Source of the DNA: Vibrio gelatinilyticus
GTDB lineage: Bacteria; Pseudomonadota; Gammaproteobacteria; Enterobacterales; Vibrionaceae
Direction: 5' to 3'
NCBI RefSeq assembly: GCF_022836845.1
Contig: NZ_JAJNNZ010000013.1
Coordinates: 40,144 to 104,143 of the forward strand
Length of the DNA stretch: 64,000 nucleotides
The notes under the pieces were generated by a model. It was not told where the DNA came from and made no database searches. It saw only the letters and a program-made list of their open reading frames with translations. Shown in pieces: positions 61,713 through 64,000 of the stretch (position 1 is its first letter; each line of letters starts with the position of its first letter). Made by a program: the position numbers and the translations under genes.

Positions 61713-61745
61713 GTGCTGCGAGTCTCCCTCGCAGCGCTTTTCTTT
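61713..61745 (+). terminator. Terminator-like hairpin between rpsG and fusA
   Basis: 10-bp stem GTGCTGCGAG/CTCGCAGCGC (one G-U) with a 5-nt loop followed by TTTTCTTT. It should reduce but not abolish transcription into fusA. Confidence 0.7.
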
Positions 61746-61779
61746 ACTCTAAGGTTAACCTTAGTCAGAGGATACAATC

Positions 61780-63876
61780 GTGGCTCGTAAAACTCCTATA
61801 GAGCGCTATCGTAATATCGGTATCGTTGCTCACGTAGATGCAGGAAAAACAACCACAAGTGAGCGTATTCTGTTCTACACTGGCCTTTCTCACAAAATCG
61901 GCGAAGTTCACGATGGTGCCGCTACCATGGACTGGATGGAGCAGGAGCAAGAGCGTGGTATTACTATCACATCTGCTGCTACTACAACCTTCTGGCGTGG
62001 TATGGAAGCACAATTCCAAGATCATCGCGTAAATATCATTGACACCCCAGGACACGTTGACTTTACTATCGAAGTAGAGCGCTCTTTGCGTGTACTAGAT
62101 GGTGCTGTGGTAGTATTCTGTGGCTCTTCAGGTGTTGAACCTCAGTCTGAAACTGTATGGCGTCAAGCCGATAAATACAGTGTACCTCGTATGGTATTCG
62201 TCAATAAGATGGATCGAGCGGGTGCAGATTTCCTACGCGTTGTGGACCAAATTAAAGATCGTCTTGGTGCAAACCCAGTTCCTATCCAATTGAACATTGG
62301 AGCGGAAGATGAGTTTAGAGGTGTCATCGACCTTATCAAGATGAAAGCAATCAACTGGAACGAAGCCGATCAAGGCATGACCTTCACATATGAAGATATT
62401 CCAGCTGACATGCTAGAAGATGCTCAAGAGTGGCGAACTAATCTAGTTGAAGCCGCTGCTGAAGCAAACGAAGAGTTGATGGATAAGTACCTTGAAGAAG
62501 GTGAATTAACTGAAGCTGAAATTAAAGCCGGTCTTCGTACTCGTACACTAAATAATGAAATCGTACTCGCGACATGCGGTAGTGCGTTTAAAAACAAAGG
62601 TGTGCAAGCTGTACTAGACGCAGTTATTGAATTTCTACCATCACCCGTCGATGTTCCAGCGATTAAAGGTGTTGATGAAGAAGAAAATGATGTTGAGCGT
62701 CATGCAGATGACAACGAACCGTTTTCAGCATTAGCATTTAAAATTGCAACTGACCCATTTGTTGGCACCCTAGCGTTTATGCGCGTTTATTCGGGTGTGG
62801 TTAACTCGGGCGATGCAGTTTATAACTCAGTGAAGCAGAAACGTGAGCGCTTTGGTCGTATCGTGCAAATGCACTCGAACAAGCGTGAAGAAGTGAAAGA
62901 GATCCGAGCAGGCGATATCGCCGCGGCTATAGGTCTGAAAGATGTGACCACGGGTGATACTCTGTGTGACCAGAATCATAAAGTGATTTTGGAGCGTATG
63001 GAATTCCCAGAACCGGTTATTCAGATCGCCGTAGAGCCTCGCTCTCAAGCAGACCAAGAGAAAATGGGTATTGCGCTAGGTAAACTAGCAGCAGAAGACC
63101 CGTCGTTTCGTGTTGAGACCGATGATGAAACTGGCCAAACGCTAATTTCAGGTATGGGTGAACTTCACCTTGATATCATCGTAGATCGCATGAAACGTGA
63201 ATTCAGTGTTGATTGCAACGTGGGTAAACCTCAGGTTGCGTACCGTGAAACTATTCGCGGCAGCACAGAAGTTGAAGGTAAATTTGTTCGCCAATCTGGT
63301 GGTCGCGGTCAATACGGTCATGTATGGCTGAAAATTGAACCGTCAGAACATGGTGAAGGGTTTGTCTTTGTAGACGAGATTGTGGGTGGTGCTGTTCCTA
63401 AGGAATACATCAGCTCGGTAGCGAAAGGTATCGAGGAACAAATGAACAACGGTGTGTTGGCTGGATTTCCTATGTTGGATGTTAAGGCAACATTATTCGA
63501 TGGTTCATACCATGATGTCGACTCAAGTGAGATGGCGTTTAAGATCGCTGGCTCAATGGCATTTAGAAAAGGTGCGTTAGACGCGCAACCTGTAGTTCTA
63601 GAGCCAATGATGAAAGTTGAAGTAACGACTCCAGAAGACTGGATGGGTGATGTTGTTGGTGATCTAAACCGTCGCCGCGGTATCATCGAAGGTATGGACG
63701 AGGGGACAGCTGGCCTGAAGATAATTCGTGCACAAGTTCCGTTGTCCGTCATGTTCGGGTACGCAACTGACTTACGTTCTGCAACACAAGGGCGTGCTTC
63801 ATACTCTATGGAGTTCTTTGAGTACGCTGAAGTGCCCAAAAATGTTGCTGATGCAATTATTGCAGAGCGTGGCTAA
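61780..63876 (+). CDS. fusA: Elongation factor G
   Basis: GTPase that drives tRNA-mRNA translocation and, with RRF, ribosome recycling. It has 698 residues (E. coli 704), from a GTG with AGAGGA upstream. GTPase motifs: [33 protein letters not shown] and NKMDRAG; domain IV has [15 protein letters not shown] second EF-G exists in many bacteria, but this str-operon copy is the housekeeping one. The transcript probably continues into tuf. Confidence 0.98.
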   Translation: MARKTPIERYRNIGIVAHVDAGKTTTSERILFYTGLSHKIGEVHDGAATMDWMEQEQERGITITSAATTTFWRGMEAQFQDHRVNIIDTPGHVDFTIEVERSLRVLDGAVVVFCGSSGVEPQSETVWRQADKYSVPRMVFVNKMDRAGADFLRVVDQIKDRLGANPVPIQLNIGAEDEFRGVIDLIKMKAINWNEADQGMTFTYEDIPADMLEDAQEWRTNLVEAAAEANEELMDKYLEEGELTEAEIKAGLRTRTLNNEIVLATCGSAFKNKGVQAVLDAVIEFLPSPVDVPAIKGVDEEENDVERHADDNEPFSALAFKIATDPFVGTLAFMRVYSGVVNSGDAVYNSVKQKRERFGRIVQMHSNKREEVKEIRAGDIAAAIGLKDVTTGDTLCDQNHKVILERMEFPEPVIQIAVEPRSQADQEKMGIALGKLAAEDPSFRVETDDETGQTLISGMGELHLDIIVDRMKREFSVDCNVGKPQVAYRETIRGSTEVEGKFVRQSGGRGQYGHVWLKIEPSEHGEGFVFVDEIVGGAVPKEYISSVAKGIEEQMNNGVLAGFPMLDVKATLFDGSYHDVDSSEMAFKIAGSMAFRKGALDAQPVVLEPMMKVEVTTPEDWMGDVVGDLNRRRGIIEGMDEGTAGLKIIRAQVPLSVMFGYATDLRSATQGRASYSMEFFEYAEVPKNVADAIIAERG

Positions 63877-64000
63877 ATCGTTATTTGATTAATAACGAAT
63901 CTATTGCGTTGAAGAAAATTGACGCATAAAATAGCAATTTCTGGCGCGCCTCGAATTATTTGTTATCGGGGCGAATCATAACTAGGAAGGAACACGATCG
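63877..64000 (+). other. Leader probably preceding tuf, cut by the window edge
   Basis: No gene in the last 124 bp. It ends with AGGAAGGAACACGATCG, a strong ribosome binding site placed where a start codon should follow immediately; by str operon order the next gene should be tuf (EF-Tu). Confidence 0.6.

Noticed and set aside
63318..63839. Minus-strand open frame of 173 codons inside fusA
   Set aside because: It mirrors the codon bias of EF-G; no motif or upstream signal supports it.

Overview
The window is a stretch of core chromosome from a Vibrio species, most likely chromosome 1. The evidence is the gene order and the protein sequences: a motX gene for a sodium-driven polar flagellum lies next to purA and rnr, the fumarate reductase operon sits between efp/epmB and epmA, the order tsaE-amiB-mutL-miaA-hfq-hflX-hflK-hflC is intact, and tusDCB leads into the str ribosomal operon. 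Nearly all of the roughly 60 protein genes are housekeeping. I see no insertion sequence, prophage, integron, CRISPR array, defence island or other obvious acquired block, and no clear change in base composition. Species cannot be fixed from this sequence alone.

Layout. 1-2.7 kb: 5' part of coaBC, radC, rpmB-rpmG, trmL. 2.8-6.6 kb: the Cpx envelope-stress system (cpxA, cpxR, divergent cpxP with a CpxR box) and fieF. 6.9-12.1 kb: central carbon genes pfkA, tpiA and glpX around small unknowns (a CHMI-like tautomerase, a DUF805 protein, a DUF3135-like protein, a cysteine-rich winged-helix regulator). 12.5-17.4 kb: zapB, a TetR regulator, a DHH phosphoesterase-like protein, envC, gpmI. 17.8-22.3 kb: rhodanese-secB-gpsA-cysE, then a MATE exporter. 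22.6-25.9 kb: groES-groEL, a secreted repeat protein, an MgtC-like membrane protein. 26-33 kb: epmB/efp divergent pair, frdABCD, epmA and a DMT exporter. 33.2-37.6 kb: an SLC13 carrier, psd, rsgA, orn.

37.7-39.8 kb is the most distinctive part. It is a tandem array of four near-identical 312-bp units, each carrying tRNA-Gly(GCC) and initiator tRNA-fMet(CAT), closed by a fifth tRNA-Gly. Every unit also holds a decayed copy of the fMet 3' half. The array ends in a degenerate tail with a tRNA-Gly relic and two hairpins that covary with the hairpin inside each unit. The gene-free region between the tail and queG carries four DnaA-box-like sequences in about 380 bp. It lies where E. coli has datA (between the glyVXY tRNAs and queG), which makes it a candidate Vibrio datA-like DnaA-titration locus.

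39.8-52.1 kb: queG, the tsaE-to-hflC superoperon, a DUF2065 protein and purA. 52.1-56.4 kb: motX behind an exact sigma-28 promoter, rnr, rlmB. 56.4-58.6 kb: slyX overlapping a WD40 lipoprotein, then fkpA. 58.8-64 kb: a YheO-like regulator with tusDCB (tRNA 2-thiouridine sulfur relay), then rpsL-rpsG-fusA, with tuf probably starting just beyond the edge.

The genes share three themes: translation and its quality control (ribosomal proteins, EF-G, EF-P with two of its modifying enzymes, queG/tsaE/miaA/tusDCB/trmL/rlmB RNA modification, initiator tRNAs, RsgA, HflX, RNase R, Orn), envelope stress and cell-wall separation (Cpx, EnvC, AmiB, FkpA, HflKC, SecB, GroESL), and central or anaerobic metabolism (PfkA, TpiA, GlpX, GpmI, FrdABCD). 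Several start codons were moved from the longest reading frame because a ribosome binding site or family alignment favours an internal start; these are explained per gene.
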